Below are positions 28,014-37,749 of a DNA stretch of 64,000 bases, piece by piece. Made by a program: the position numbers and the translations under genes. The notes beneath the pieces were generated by a model. It was given only the letters and a program-made list of their open reading frames with translations, was not told where the DNA came from and did not search any database. Position 1 is the first letter of the stretch; each line of letters opens with the position of its first letter. Origin of the DNA: Methylobacillus methanolivorans (GTDB taxonomy: Bacteria; Pseudomonadota; Gammaproteobacteria; Burkholderiales; Methylophilaceae); contig NZ_JAJAVF010000002.1 of the NCBI RefSeq assembly GCF_020531845.1, positions 841,543 through 905,542 of the forward strand. The letters run 5' to 3'.

Positions 28014-29113
28014 GCAAGGCAGCCTCTACCCTACCCTTGGTTTTGCCAGCTAGTCGCAGCCTGCAGCTACGCAGCCGTGTCCTGATTGCACTGGGCCTGA
28101 CGTTGTGTCTGCTGGTTATATTGGCAGCAGGGATAGGTGCAGTGAGTATTGCCCCAGCCCATGTCATCAAACTGCTATTGATCCCGCCAGGCTCTTCCGG
28201 TTGGCAATCCATCCCGCAAGAGCACATGCAACAAGCCATGGTACTGTGGAATATCCGCCTGCCCCGCCTGGCCCTGGGTGTGCTCACTGGTGCAGCGCTC
28301 GCGGTATCGGGTGCAGCAATGCAGGCCTTGCTGCGCAACCCATTGGCAGAGCCTGGCCTGGTTGGCGTATCGGGAGGCGCAGCCCTGTTTGCAGCACTTG
28401 CCATCGTACTAGGCGGCACTTGGATGCCTGCATTGCACAATGTGATTGGCGAGTTTGCCCTCCCCATCTTCGCCTTCATCGGTAGCCTGCTTGCCACCAT
28501 CCTGATTTTCGTCATTTCAACGCGCCAGGGGCGTACCTCGATTGCCTTGATGCTGTTGGCAGGTATTGCGATTGGTTCATTGTGCGGTGCGCTGATCGGC
28601 TTGATGACATTCATCGCTTCGGACTTGCAAATGCGCTCGCTCAATTTCTGGTCCCTAGGTAGCCTGGGCGCGGCTACTTGGCCTATGGTCACGATGGTGG
28701 CATGCCTAAGTGGCAGTGCTGTCCTGATACTGCTCAGACAATCTAGCGCGCTCAATACATTGGCGCTTGGCGAGGTTCAAGCCAGTCTACTCGGGGTTTC
28801 CGTTCGCCGCCTCAATCAAGTGTGTATTGCGGCGATTGCACTGGCGGTAGGTGCAGCAGTATCGGTCACTGGCATCATTGGCTTTATTGGCCTGGTTGCC
28901 CCTCACTTGGTCAGACTCGCGATTGGCCCAGATCAGCGGCTGGTAATGCCGGCCTCGGCACTGGTAGGTGCCATCCTCGTATTATTGTCAGATCTGTTGG
29001 CACGTACTATTGCCGTGCCAACAGAAGTTCCCGTCGGCATCATTACGGCCCTGCTCGGCGTGCCCTTCTTCCTGGCCTTGCTGTTCCGGATGCGCCGCAA
29101 GATCGGATTATAG
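28010..29113 (+). CDS. hmuU: Haem ABC transporter permease, FecCD family
   Basis: The 367-residue inner-membrane protein has about ten helices and the FecCD core motifs (RLPRLALGVLTGAALAVSG, NPLAEPGLVGVSGG, GFIGLVAPHLVRL). It forms the translocation channel with HmuV. It overlaps hmuT by 4 bp; hmuV starts 11 bp downstream. Confidence 0.92.
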   Translation: MSKAASTLPLVLPASRSLQLRSRVLIALGLTLCLLVILAAGIGAVSIAPAHVIKLLLIPPGSSGWQSIPQEHMQQAMVLWNIRLPRLALGVLTGAALAVSGAAMQALLRNPLAEPGLVGVSGGAALFAALAIVLGGTWMPALHNVIGEFALPIFAFIGSLLATILIFVISTRQGRTSIALMLLAGIAIGSLCGALIGLMTFIASDLQMRSLNFWSLGSLGAATWPMVTMVACLSGSAVLILLRQSSALNTLALGEVQASLLGVSVRRLNQVCIAAIALAVGAAVSVTGIIGFIGLVAPHLVRLAIGPDQRLVMPASALVGAILVLLSDLLARTIAVPTEVPVGIITALLGVPFFLALLFRMRRKIGL

Positions 29114-29124
29114 GAGCATCTCTC

Positions 29125-29913
29125 ATGCTGAAGGTCATCAACACTGGGCTTAATATCGGCAGCAAAACCTTGTTACAGGACATCAACTTTACGATTGTCC
29201 CGGGTGAGCTCGTCGCGATCTGTGGCCCCAATGGCGCTGGCAAGAGCTCATTGATTCGTCTGCTGTCCGGAGAATTGAAACCCACGCATGGTGAAGTGAC
29301 CTGGGACAATCAGCGCCTCTCGGAATGGAACCTGCTCAAGCTCGCACGCCAGCGCGCACTCATGCAACAACACGCAGAAGTCGGCTTTGCTTACACCGCC
29401 CTGGAAATCATTCTCTTGGGGCGTCATCCGCACCATCAAGGTGCAAATCGACCACAGGATTACCAGATTGCTATGGCTGCCATGCAAGAGGTAGATGCAA
29501 CACACTTGGCCGAACAGGTTTACACCACCCTCTCAGGCGGCGAACAAGCGAGAGTGCAAATGGCACGCATATTGGCACAGATATGGGAAGCTGGTGCAGG
29601 TCCTAGACTGCTATTGCTTGACGAGCCCACTGCGGCACTTGACCCTCGTCAACAGCATCGCATCCTCAATATCGCGCGTAAATGGGCAGACAAAGGTGAT
29701 GTGGCTGTGATCGCTATCGTGCATGATCTCAATCTCGCAGCGCAGTATGCTGACCGTATTGCGCTACTGCGCGATGGTCGCCTACAAGCGATTGACCGGG
29801 TGGAAGCCATCATGACTCCCGCCATGGTAGAAGCCTGTTTCGATCTACCGTGTGTATTGCTTAATCACCCTGATGGCGGGACTCCCATGATTGCTGCACG
29901 ACGACATCATTAA
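29125..29913 (+). CDS. hmuV: Haem ABC transporter ATP-binding protein
   Basis: The 262-residue ABC ATPase has Walker A GPNGAGKSS, signature LSGGEQARVQMARIL and Walker B LLLLDEPTAALD. ATG 29125 follows an AGGAG site; an upstream extension in the same frame would run inside hmuU and is rejected. It powers haem import through HmuU. Confidence 0.93.
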   Translation: MLKVINTGLNIGSKTLLQDINFTIVPGELVAICGPNGAGKSSLIRLLSGELKPTHGEVTWDNQRLSEWNLLKLARQRALMQQHAEVGFAYTALEIILLGRHPHHQGANRPQDYQIAMAAMQEVDATHLAEQVYTTLSGGEQARVQMARILAQIWEAGAGPRLLLLDEPTAALDPRQQHRILNIARKWADKGDVAVIAIVHDLNLAAQYADRIALLRDGRLQAIDRVEAIMTPAMVEACFDLPCVLLNHPDGGTPMIAARRHH

Positions 29914-29931
29914 CCCCACGAACATCACAAC

Positions 29932-30294
29932 ATGACACTCAAGACCATTGAAATCAAAACTTTTGTGCCTGCCAAGGATTTCCAGCTTTCCCAGCAGTTT
30001 TATCAAGATATTGGCTTTGAGAAACGCTCCGAAGGTGGCGGTGTAGCCTACTTTTGCGTGGAACATTGCGCTTTCTTGCTGCAAGACTTCTATGTGCAAA
30101 CCTATGCTGACAACTTCATGATGCATCTACAGGTAGAAGATGTCGCAGCATGGTATGCCCATATCCAACAATCCGGCATTGCAGAAAAATACGGCAGCAA
30201 AATCTCTGCACTGGTCGACCAGCCATGGCGCATGCGGGATTTCGTCTTTAACGATCCCAGTGGTGTACTCTGGCGTATCGGGCAAAATATCTAG
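29932..30294 (+). CDS. VOC (glyoxalase/bleomycin-resistance) family protein
   Basis: The 120-residue protein has a single VOC module: TFVPAKDFQLSQQFYQDIGF at the start and the terminal DPSGVLWRIGQ motif. VOC proteins bind metal and act on small molecules, or bind drugs. It follows hmuV by 18 bp, so may be co-transcribed; a role in haem handling is not shown. Confidence 0.78.
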   Translation: MTLKTIEIKTFVPAKDFQLSQQFYQDIGFEKRSEGGGVAYFCVEHCAFLLQDFYVQTYADNFMMHLQVEDVAAWYAHIQQSGIAEKYGSKISALVDQPWRMRDFVFNDPSGVLWRIGQNI

Positions 30295-30380
30295 GCAACT
30301 GTTCAATATTTACCCTGGCCCGCTCCTTGCTTCAATAGCACTGTATGACATTGCTATCAGTGAGAAAGGAATGGTGCCTC

Positions 30381-30803
30381 ATGAAAACTTTCTGGACATT
30401 GTGCTGTATTGCAGGACTTCACCTTTTCAGTACAACTGTATTTGCGGCCTCTGAGCCACAACTGCAAGTTGAACCTGTACTGAGAGCCGTCAAGGCTTGG
30501 GATGGCAAGGGCTATGCCAATTACCCTGGCGGCAAGCCAGAGTTGAGCGTGTTGCGCTTTACCATTCCAGCCAACACTTCATTGCCATGGCATAGCAACC
30601 CTATTCCTAATGTCGCCTACATCTTGTCTGGTGAAATTACCGTAGAAAAGCAAGGCACTGGTGAAACAATGCGCCTCGGTCCGGGGCAAGCGCTCCCCGA
30701 AATGGTGCATGCTGTGCACCGTGGATATACAGGAAGTAGCCCCGCTGTCGTGATTGTGTTCTATGCTGGCGGAGAAGGCATTCCGCTACTGGAAGAACAA
30801 TAA
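30381..30803 (+). CDS. Secreted cupin-domain protein
   Basis: The 140-residue protein starts at MKTFWTLCCIAGLH with a signal peptide (cleavage after VFAA). A cupin barrel follows with the metal-ligand-like HSNPIPNVAYILSGEITVE and GPGQALPEMVHAVHRG. It is periplasmic by prediction. The function is unknown; it is last in the plus-strand run and convergent with pgeF. Confidence 0.75.
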   Translation: MKTFWTLCCIAGLHLFSTTVFAASEPQLQVEPVLRAVKAWDGKGYANYPGGKPELSVLRFTIPANTSLPWHSNPIPNVAYILSGEITVEKQGTGETMRLGPGQALPEMVHAVHRGYTGSSPAVVIVFYAGGEGIPLLEEQ

Positions 30804-30819
30804 GCGGGTGATGGTAGCG

Positions 30820-31557
30820 TTATTCTAGCCAGATCAGGCTAGCCATTCGGCCTGTAGCCTGATCGCGGCGGAAAGAGAAAAACCGCTCCGCATCTTGATA
30901 AGTACATAAGCCACCGCCATAGATATTGGTGACACCCATGGTCGCCAGACGCTGTCGCCCCAGCATAAACATATCACCCAGCCACTTTCCAGCAGATGTC
31001 GGCTTAAAGGCTTTTACAGCCTGAGGGTCTCGCGCCAAAAAGGCCTCCCTAACCTCATCGCCAACCTCAAATGAATCCGGCCCGATAGCTGGGCCCATCC
31101 AGGCCAAAAGCTGATCGCCAGGCTTACCCATTTCCAGCACTGTAGCCTCTATCACACCATCCAGCAGGCTACGCCAGCCAGCATGCACCGCAGCCACAAT
31201 AGTGCCCGCCTTATCGCACAGTAACACGGGCAAGCAATCTGCCGTCATTACGGCACATACTGTATGACGAGTGCGGGCAAAAGCGGCATCGGCATCTGGC
31301 ACACAACTGGCAGTGCTTGCATCCACCACAGTGATTCCATGCACTTGATTGAGCCATACCGGCTCAGTAGGTACATAGCGATTCAGACGCTGACGGTTGG
31401 CGGCTACATCCAGTGGCTCATCAGCCACATGCATGCCCAAATTAAAACTATTGTAAGGTGCCTGGCTGATACCGCCCTGCCGCGTTGTTTGCAACGCCCT
31501 GACATTAGGCGGTGCAGGCCAATCAGGAATGATCAGATGCCGATCACTCAGCATCAT
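30820..31557 (-). CDS. pgeF: Peptidoglycan editing factor / YfiH laccase-domain protein
   Basis: The 245-residue protein has the YfiH fold with metal-binding motif TADCLPVLLCDK and AAVHAGWRSLLDGV. PgeF removes L-serine wrongly built into peptidoglycan precursors; some members have polyphenol oxidase activity. Start ATG at 31557 (or 31554) lies inside the rluD 3' end, so translation overlaps by about 14 bp. Confidence 0.9.
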   Translation of the reverse strand: MMLSDRHLIIPDWPAPPNVRALQTTRQGGISQAPYNSFNLGMHVADEPLDVAANRQRLNRYVPTEPVWLNQVHGITVVDASTASCVPDADAAFARTRHTVCAVMTADCLPVLLCDKAGTIVAAVHAGWRSLLDGVIEATVLEMGKPGDQLLAWMGPAIGPDSFEVGDEVREAFLARDPQAVKAFKPTSAGKWLGDMFMLGRQRLATMGVTNIYGGGLCTYQDAERFFSFRRDQATGRMASLIWLE

Positions 31558-32614
31558 CTTCCTCCTCGTCGTCATACCAGTCATCACCCTCGTCTTCGTC
31601 ATACTCGTAGGCGAATTCGTCGTCATGCACATAGAAGGTTTCTGCCTCTTCTGGCGGCACATTTTCTGCACGAATCGCCTCTAGTAGCACCTTCATATCA
31701 GCTGCAAGCTCTACTTGCCACTCCATGGACTCACCAGTGGCGGGGTGCTTCAACCCAAGCCGGATAGCATGCAATGCCTGACGCTTGAAGTCGAGCAACA
31801 CGCTCCTGAGATTGTCAGAGATATGACGTAGCGGCAATATGCCACGGATGCCATAGACCGGATCGCCAACAATCGGCGCCTTGAGGTGTTGCATATGCAC
31901 GCGGATCTGATGCGTACGGCCCGTTTCGAGCAAGCAGCGCATATAGGTATGTACGGAAAAACGATCAAGCACTTCATAATGCGTCACTGCTGGCTTACCC
32001 ATCTGGTTCACTGCCATTTTGGTGCGCGCATGCGAATGGCGGCCAATCGGCTGATCGACCTTGCCATTCCGCCATATTTGGCCCCAAACGATAGTACGAT
32101 ACTCCCGTTTAACAGTGCGTGCCTGCAATTGCCTTACCAAATTAGTTTGTGCCGCCAGCGTCTTGGCCACGACTAACAAACCACTCGTATCCTTATCCAG
32201 CCTATGCACGATGCCAGCACGTGGTACATCCTTGAGCTGCGGAGCGTGGTAAAGCAAGGCATTGAGCAATGTACCGCTCCAATTGCCCGCAGCAGGGTGT
32301 ACTACCAGGCCGGCAGGCTTGTTGATCACCAAGATATGCTCATCCTCGAACACGACGTCCAGCGGGATGTTTTCAGGCTCGAATGCCAATGCTTCAGGTG
32401 CTGTTTGTGGAGTAATCTGCACCAGCTCCCCTCCCCAGACCTTGAATTTAGCTGTTGGGGTTTCATTGGCAATCGTGACCAAGCCATCCTTGATCCAGCC
32501 TTGAATGCGCGAACGTGAATGTTCGGGCATCAAGCGTTGCAGCGCCTGGTCGAGACGCATGCCCCCAAGCTCCTGGGTAATTGTGAGGGTAATAGGCGTT
32601 GCGGTGTTGCTCAT
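31544..32614 (-). CDS. rluD: Ribosomal large-subunit pseudouridine synthase D
   Basis: The 356-residue enzyme has an S4 RNA-binding domain (RLDQALQRLMPEHSRSRI) and the catalytic GIVHRLDKDTSGLLVVAKT motif with Asp in HRLDKDTSG. It modifies helix 69 of 23S rRNA. The last 35 residues are strongly acidic (Asp/Glu-rich, with many Tyr), longer and more acidic than usual RluD ends. It is divergent from bamD and followed by pgeF, as in many proteobacteria. Confidence 0.94.
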   Translation of the reverse strand: MSNTATPITLTITQELGGMRLDQALQRLMPEHSRSRIQGWIKDGLVTIANETPTAKFKVWGGELVQITPQTAPEALAFEPENIPLDVVFEDEHILVINKPAGLVVHPAAGNWSGTLLNALLYHAPQLKDVPRAGIVHRLDKDTSGLLVVAKTLAAQTNLVRQLQARTVKREYRTIVWGQIWRNGKVDQPIGRHSHARTKMAVNQMGKPAVTHYEVLDRFSVHTYMRCLLETGRTHQIRVHMQHLKAPIVGDPVYGIRGILPLRHISDNLRSVLLDFKRQALHAIRLGLKHPATGESMEWQVELAADMKVLLEAIRAENVPPEEAETFYVHDDEFAYEYDEDEGDDWYDDEEEDDAE

Positions 32615-32699
32615 CGGTTATAATCAATCTTTATGCGCCGCATCAAGGCGGCGGCATTGTGTTAAACGGCACCCACAACCTTAATCATGGATTTTGTAA

Positions 32700-33503
32700 A
32701 TGAAGCATAGTTTAGCGTTAATTGCAGTACTCTGGCTCACAGGCTGCGCGATTTTCGGCTCTCCAACAGAACTGGATGAAACAAAAGGCTGGCCAGTACA
32801 GCGCATATATGCGGCTGCGGCAGAAAACATGACCACCCGCGATTATGAAAAAGCCATCAAGTATTTCCAGATTCTTGAATCTCGCTATCCACATGGTCGC
32901 TATGCCACCCAGTCACAGCTCGAAGTCATTTATGCACATTACAAGAAGAACGACCCGGCTGCCACCATGGCTGCGGCAGACCGCTTCATCAAGCTACACC
33001 CAAACCATCCCAATGTAGACTACGCCTATTACATGAAAGGCCTTGCCACATTCAATGAACGCGGCATCATAGAAAAACTCACCAAACAGCAAATCAGCGA
33101 CCGCGACCCCAAATCCCTGCGCGAATCGTTCCTGGCTCTCAAGGAGCTAGTGAATCGTTTCCCCAATAGCCGCTATATCAAGGATGCTACCTTGCGGATG
33201 AGCTATCTGGTGAACTCCCTCGCCGAGCATGAACTGCATGTTGCGCGTTACTACATGAAGCGCCAAGCGTATGTTGCTGCGGCCAATCGCTGCAAATACG
33301 TGATGGAGTTCTACCCTGACACCCCACACATCGAAGAAGCCTTGGTGATTCTGATCAGTGCCTATGATGAAATGGGCATGAATGACTTGCGCGACGATAC
33401 CAAGCGCGTGCTGGCACAAAACTATCCTAATAGCCCAATGCTAGGTGCTAATGTCCCCAAAGACGAACGCGTCTGGTGGAAATTCTGGGAAAGCCTGTTT
33501 TAA
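32700..33503 (+). CDS. bamD: Outer-membrane assembly lipoprotein BamD
   Basis: The 267-residue protein has a lipoprotein signal (VLWLTGCAIFG, Cys at about 16) and TPR repeats throughout (AAENMTTRDYEKAIKYFQIL, RYPHGRYATQSQLEVIYAHY). BamD is the essential lipoprotein of the BAM complex that inserts outer-membrane barrels. It is divergent from rluD and convergent with der. Confidence 0.94.
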   Translation: MKHSLALIAVLWLTGCAIFGSPTELDETKGWPVQRIYAAAAENMTTRDYEKAIKYFQILESRYPHGRYATQSQLEVIYAHYKKNDPAATMAAADRFIKLHPNHPNVDYAYYMKGLATFNERGIIEKLTKQQISDRDPKSLRESFLALKELVNRFPNSRYIKDATLRMSYLVNSLAEHELHVARYYMKRQAYVAAANRCKYVMEFYPDTPHIEEALVILISAYDEMGMNDLRDDTKRVLAQNYPNSPMLGANVPKDERVWWKFWESLF

Positions 33504-33523
33504 GCAACATAAGCAAAAAGTTT

Positions 33524-33560
33524 AAATAATTTGGCCGGGCATTGCCCGGCCAAATTATTT
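33524..33560. terminator. Bidirectional terminator between bamD and der
   Basis: A perfect 18-base inverted repeat (33524-33541 and 33543-33560) has GC-rich GGCCGGGCA core arms flanked by A/T runs on both sides. Each strand therefore reads as a stem with a T-rich tail. Confidence 0.9.
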
Positions 33561-33591
33561 CACGTCTCGCCATTAAGACCCATCAATTACT

Positions 33592-35088
33592 TTACTTCTT
33601 GATTGAGGGCTTTTTTACATTCCGGGCATTAGCGACAACGCCAGGCTTTTTCTTGACCTTGCGTCCCTGCTCTTCATTCTTGCGCGCATTCAGCGCAGCA
33701 CGCTCAGCTGTCTTGCGTCGGCGCATACTGACAATCCCCTCACCCTGCTTACGTTCTTCTGGCTCGGCAAAAGGATTATTGCCCTGATTGAACTGCACGC
33801 GTAGTGGCGTACCTGTCAACTGGAAGGCCTGGCGGAACACCCCTGCCAAATAGCGTCGGTAACTTTCCTTGATGCCATCCACATGATTACCGTGTATGAC
33901 CACGATAGGCGGGTTGCTACCGCCCTGATGGGCATACCTCAGCTTGGGACGTATCCCTTTGCTGATCGGCGGCTGGTGCTGCATGGTGGCATCCTCCAGC
34001 ACACGTGTGAGCTGCGGAGTTGATAGCTTGGCCATGGCAGCTTTATAGGCACCATCAACAGACCCAAACAACTCGCCCAAACCCTTTTTACGCAAGGCAG
34101 AAATATAGTGGAACTTGGCGAAATCAAGGAACTGCAGTTTACGGTCAATTTCTCGCTTGATCCACTCGCGCTTGTCCTCTTCCAGGCCATCCCACTTATT
34201 CACTGCGACCACCAATGCACGACCACTATCCAGGATATAGGCGGATACATGCGCATCCTGCTCGGTAATCCCCTCCTGCGCATCAACCACCAAGATGGCA
34301 ACATTCGCCTCCTCGATGGCCTGCATGGTCTTGATCACGGAAAACTTCTCAACCGCCTCAAATACTTTGCCACGCTTACGCACACCGGCAGTATCGATAA
34401 TAGTGTAATGCTTACCGTTGCGCTCTAAATCCAGATAGATCGAGTCACGAGTAGTACCAGGCTGATCGAATGCAATCACGCGCTCTTCGCCCAATAAGGC
34501 ATTGACTAGCGTAGATTTCCCCACATTCGGACGACCGACGATTGCCACCTTAGGCACCTGGTTAGCCTTGGTTTCTTCTTCCTCATCTGGATCAGGAAAG
34601 TTCTCCAGCGCAAGTTCTACTAGGTCACGGACACCTTCGCCGTGTGCAGAGGAAATCGACAAGGGATGACCCAAGCCCAGCTCGTGAAACTCGGCACTGG
34701 CGATTGCGCGTTGCATACCTTCTGTTTTGTTGACAGCCAGCAAGATAGGCCGCTGGCTCTTGCGTAGCCGCTCCGCAATCACTTTGTCTTGAGGAGCCAG
34801 GCCGTTGCGGCCATCCACCAGAAAAATCACCACATCGGCTTCATCAATCGCCAGCAATGTCTGGCGCGCCATTTCCTTGAGAATGCCGCTATCGACTAAT
34901 GGCTCAAAACCACCTGTATCAACAACTAAATAAGGCTTGCTGCCAACTACGCCGCGACCATAGTGGCGATCGCGCGTTAAACCTGGCAGATCGGCGACCA
35001 GGGCATCACGGGTTTTAGTCAGCCGGTTAAACAATGTCGACTTACCGACATTGGGCCGCCCCACGAGAACAATCGTTGGTAACATCAT
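33592..35088 (-). CDS. der: Double-GTPase ribosome biogenesis factor Der (EngA)
   Basis: The 498-residue protein has two G domains in tandem: Walker [15 protein letters not shown] near residue 10 and [15 protein letters not shown] near 190, with DTGGF and DTAGV. A KH-like domain and a basic Arg/Lys-rich tail follow. It acts in 50S subunit assembly. It overlaps bamB by 4 bp. In many relatives hfq would follow. Confidence 0.97.
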   Translation of the reverse strand: MMLPTIVLVGRPNVGKSTLFNRLTKTRDALVADLPGLTRDRHYGRGVVGSKPYLVVDTGGFEPLVDSGILKEMARQTLLAIDEADVVIFLVDGRNGLAPQDKVIAERLRKSQRPILLAVNKTEGMQRAIASAEFHELGLGHPLSISSAHGEGVRDLVELALENFPDPDEEEETKANQVPKVAIVGRPNVGKSTLVNALLGEERVIAFDQPGTTRDSIYLDLERNGKHYTIIDTAGVRKRGKVFEAVEKFSVIKTMQAIEEANVAILVVDAQEGITEQDAHVSAYILDSGRALVVAVNKWDGLEEDKREWIKREIDRKLQFLDFAKFHYISALRKKGLGELFGSVDGAYKAAMAKLSTPQLTRVLEDATMQHQPPISKGIRPKLRYAHQGGSNPPIVVIHGNHVDGIKESYRRYLAGVFRQAFQLTGTPLRVQFNQGNNPFAEPEERKQGEGIVSMRRRKTAERAALNARKNEEQGRKVKKKPGVVANARNVKKPSIKK

Positions 35089-36269
35089 TGTGGAACTACT
35101 GAAACTGCGTACAGGCCGCCCTTGCGGGTCTGAACCAGGAAACCATTGGTACCAATTGCCACTGGCTGAGGCATGATGGCACTTTTTTCTGTTTGTATTC
35201 TGGCAACAAAATTACCTTCGTCCCTATCCATGAAATGGATATAGCCCTCAACATCACCCACGGCAACCACGCCACCCATAGGCAATGGTGCACTCAACAG
35301 GCGGTTCTTTAGATCAGGCTGGCGCCAGAAAGTACGGCCACTGGAATAATCCAGCGCAAATACAGCGCCGCTCGCATGTGAAACGTAGACGCGAGCCTCT
35401 TCTGCACCTAAGCCGGTATAGCTCGAAATATCACGATTCCAGGTCACTCGGCCAGTGGTACGCTCAACAGCGGCCACTCGGCCCTGATACGCAACAGCAT
35501 AGACCAGCGGGCCATCAACGACTGGCAGGCTGGTAATGTCGGCAATACGTTCCAACTCTGTCGTCCCTTTGGGCAAGGCCACCGATGCCTCCCACAATGT
35601 CTTGCCATCCTCTGCCCGCAAGGCAACAAGTTTTCCACCGGCAAAACCAGCATAAACAGCACCGTCGGAAATCGTCACCCCAGCACTGCTACGCAAGGTC
35701 AAGGTTGGTGTTGCGCGCTCATACACCCATTTACGCGCACCATCTTTGGCATTCAAACCAAAAATCCGGCTATCGCCACAACGTACCACCACCACACCGT
35801 TATCCACTTGTGGTGCACTCAATACTTCGCTACTGACCTTGGACTTCCACAGCAACTTACCGTCCAGGTTGTATGCCAGCACATAACCCTTGGGGGTACC
35901 GACCAGCACTAATTGGCTACCTAAGCCAACACCGCCGGTCAGCGTTTCGCCTGCATTGATTTTCCACACCTGCTTACCGGTGATCGCGTCAAACCTGGCA
36001 ATTTCACCATCCCCGCTAGCGGCATAAACCGCACCTTCAGAGGTAGCTGGCATAAAGTCTGCCAATTCTGAGTCTCCCAGTTTGGCAGACCAGACGATCT
36101 TGGGCTTTAATGTTGGCTTGAAATCGACCAGTTCGGCGGGAGGGTCAACCTGGTCACGCCCGAACACTCGCTCTGATATATCGGTCTTGAGATCAGTGAT
36201 GGTACTGCAACCACCCATCATCAGGGCGGCGGCAACTAGCAATGAAATTGAACGCAAACTTAGCTCCAC
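35085..36269 (-). CDS. bamB: Outer-membrane assembly lipoprotein BamB
   Basis: The 394-residue protein has a lipobox ([11 protein letters not shown], Cys at about 21) and an eight-bladed PQQ-type beta-propeller with repeats such as [20 protein letters not shown] and [19 protein letters not shown]. It assists BamA in outer-membrane protein assembly. It is 20 bp after yfgM and overlaps der. Confidence 0.95.
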   Translation of the reverse strand: MELSLRSISLLVAAALMMGGCSTITDLKTDISERVFGRDQVDPPAELVDFKPTLKPKIVWSAKLGDSELADFMPATSEGAVYAASGDGEIARFDAITGKQVWKINAGETLTGGVGLGSQLVLVGTPKGYVLAYNLDGKLLWKSKVSSEVLSAPQVDNGVVVVRCGDSRIFGLNAKDGARKWVYERATPTLTLRSSAGVTISDGAVYAGFAGGKLVALRAEDGKTLWEASVALPKGTTELERIADITSLPVVDGPLVYAVAYQGRVAAVERTTGRVTWNRDISSYTGLGAEEARVYVSHASGAVFALDYSSGRTFWRQPDLKNRLLSAPLPMGGVVAVGDVEGYIHFMDRDEGNFVARIQTEKSAIMPQPVAIGTNGFLVQTRKGGLYAVSVVPQ

Positions 36270-36289
36270 TTAATTCGCTTTATATCGGC

Positions 36290-36916
36290 TTAGCTGCCGA
36301 GTGCTTCCAGCTTGTGCTCGGTATACTTGTAGTAATCACCTTGCATATCAAGCTTGGTCAGCGCGTCTTTATAAGCGGCCTTGGCATCTTCCGTCTTGCC
36401 TTGCGCCACGAGCACATCGCCTTTGAGGTCGGCAATCAATCCTGCATAACCTGCGTCAAGCTTTTCAGACAAGGTCTTTAGTGCTGCGTCATACGCTTTT
36501 TCTTCATATTGGATAGAAGCCAGCTGCAGCGATGCAATGGCACGCACAGCGTCTTCCTTCGCATTCTTGGTTGCCCAAGTCAGTTGCGACTTGGCGCTTT
36601 CCAAATCCTGCTCCTGATAATTGAGCTTGGCGACAGCAACGGCAGCGCGGCCTGCATACGGCGTAGAGGAATATTTATCGATCAGCTCAGCAGACAATGC
36701 ACGGATCTTGGCAGCATCCTTAATATCAGTGTTGGCCATGTTCTGGTATTGCACAGAAGCCGCTGCCGATTGTTGATACTGATAGTACTTCCAGCCTTCG
36801 TAGCCACCAAAGCCTACCAAGGCAACAGCTGCTACGCCAACGATGGCATTGCCATTACGTTTCCACCAGCTCTTGAGTGCATCCAGCTGATCCTGTTCTT
36901 CCAAATCGTATGCCAT
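36290..36916 (-). CDS. yfgM: YfgM-family ancillary SecYEG protein
   Basis: The 208-residue protein has the conserved cytoplasmic start (YDLEEQDQLDALKSWWKRNG) and one membrane helix (about 22-41). A TPR-like periplasmic domain rich in Ala/Tyr/Lys follows. YfgM links the Sec translocon with periplasmic chaperones. It precedes bamB, the usual order. Confidence 0.9.
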   Translation of the reverse strand: MAYDLEEQDQLDALKSWWKRNGNAIVGVAAVALVGFGGYEGWKYYQYQQSAAASVQYQNMANTDIKDAAKIRALSAELIDKYSSTPYAGRAAVAVAKLNYQEQDLESAKSQLTWATKNAKEDAVRAIASLQLASIQYEEKAYDAALKTLSEKLDAGYAGLIADLKGDVLVAQGKTEDAKAAYKDALTKLDMQGDYYKYTEHKLEALGS

Positions 36917-36930
36917 GCTCTTTCCTAAAA

Positions 36931-37749
36931 TTACGCTGCCAAGGACTTACGTCCAGGGATAGAATTCAACAAATTGCGGGTGTAGTCTTGGGTCGGAGTA
37001 TTGTAAATACTCTCAACTTTCCCCTGCTCTACGATGCGCCCCTTGTACATCACAGCAATATCATCCGCAATATGACGTACTACACGCAGGTCATGGCTGA
37101 TAAAGATATAGCTCAATTCCATCTCCTGCTGCAGGCTTTTCAACAACAACAAAATCTGCGCCTGAATCGATACATCCAGGGCAGAAACTGGTTCATCACA
37201 CACCACCACCTTGGGTTGCAGCACGAGTGCACGGGCAATGCCAATGCGCTGACGCTGACCGCCGGAAAACTGGTGGGGATATTTATTCATATCGGCAGCG
37301 CTCAAGCCAACTCGCTCCAGCATCTGCACGACCTTGTCTTGCTGCTCTTTTGCCGTGCCAATTTCATGGATCACCAAGCCCTCGGCGACAATATCCCGCA
37401 CTTTCATGCGCGGGTTGAGCGAAGCAAATGGATCCTGGAAAATCATCTGCAAGTGCCGACGCTCTTGCCGCAGTGCACTACCCGAAAGACCTGCCAGATT
37501 ATTGCCCTGAAAAATGACTTCGCCACTATCCAAGGGCTGCAATTGTAACAGACAACGCGCCAAAGTGGATTTGCCGCTACCAGACTCCCCCACTACCGCC
37601 AGCGTACTGCCTGCACGCAGCGAAATATTGACCTCATCCAACGCCTTGACCTTGGTGCTGCCGAAGCCAAAACGTCCGCTACGCTGGGTATAGGATTTAT
37701 TAAGACCGCGTGCCAGGAGGATATATTTGTCTGGTGTAGCACTCATCAC
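36931..37749 (-). CDS. Oligopeptide-type ABC transporter ATPase, DppF/OppF-like
   Basis: The 272-residue ABC ATPase has Walker A GESGSGKSTLA, signature FSGGQRQRIGIARAL and Walker B VVVCDEPVSALDVS; its C-terminus carries the oligopeptide-type tail (YNTPTQDYTRNLLNSIPG). It overlaps its partner gene by 4 bp and precedes yfgM by 14 bp. No permease or binding-protein gene is near. Confidence 0.9.
   Translation of the reverse strand: MMSATPDKYILLARGLNKSYTQRSGRFGFGSTKVKALDEVNISLRAGSTLAVVGESGSGKSTLARCLLQLQPLDSGEVIFQGNNLAGLSGSALRQERRHLQMIFQDPFASLNPRMKVRDIVAEGLVIHEIGTAKEQQDKVVQMLERVGLSAADMNKYPHQFSGGQRQRIGIARALVLQPKVVVCDEPVSALDVSIQAQILLLLKSLQQEMELSYIFISHDLRVVRHIADDIAVMYKGRIVEQGKVESIYNTPTQDYTRNLLNSIPGRKSLAA

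Noticed and set aside
28822..29124. Long upstream extension of hmuV
   Set aside because: It lies inside hmuU in another frame; the AGGAG site and family alignment favour ATG 29125.
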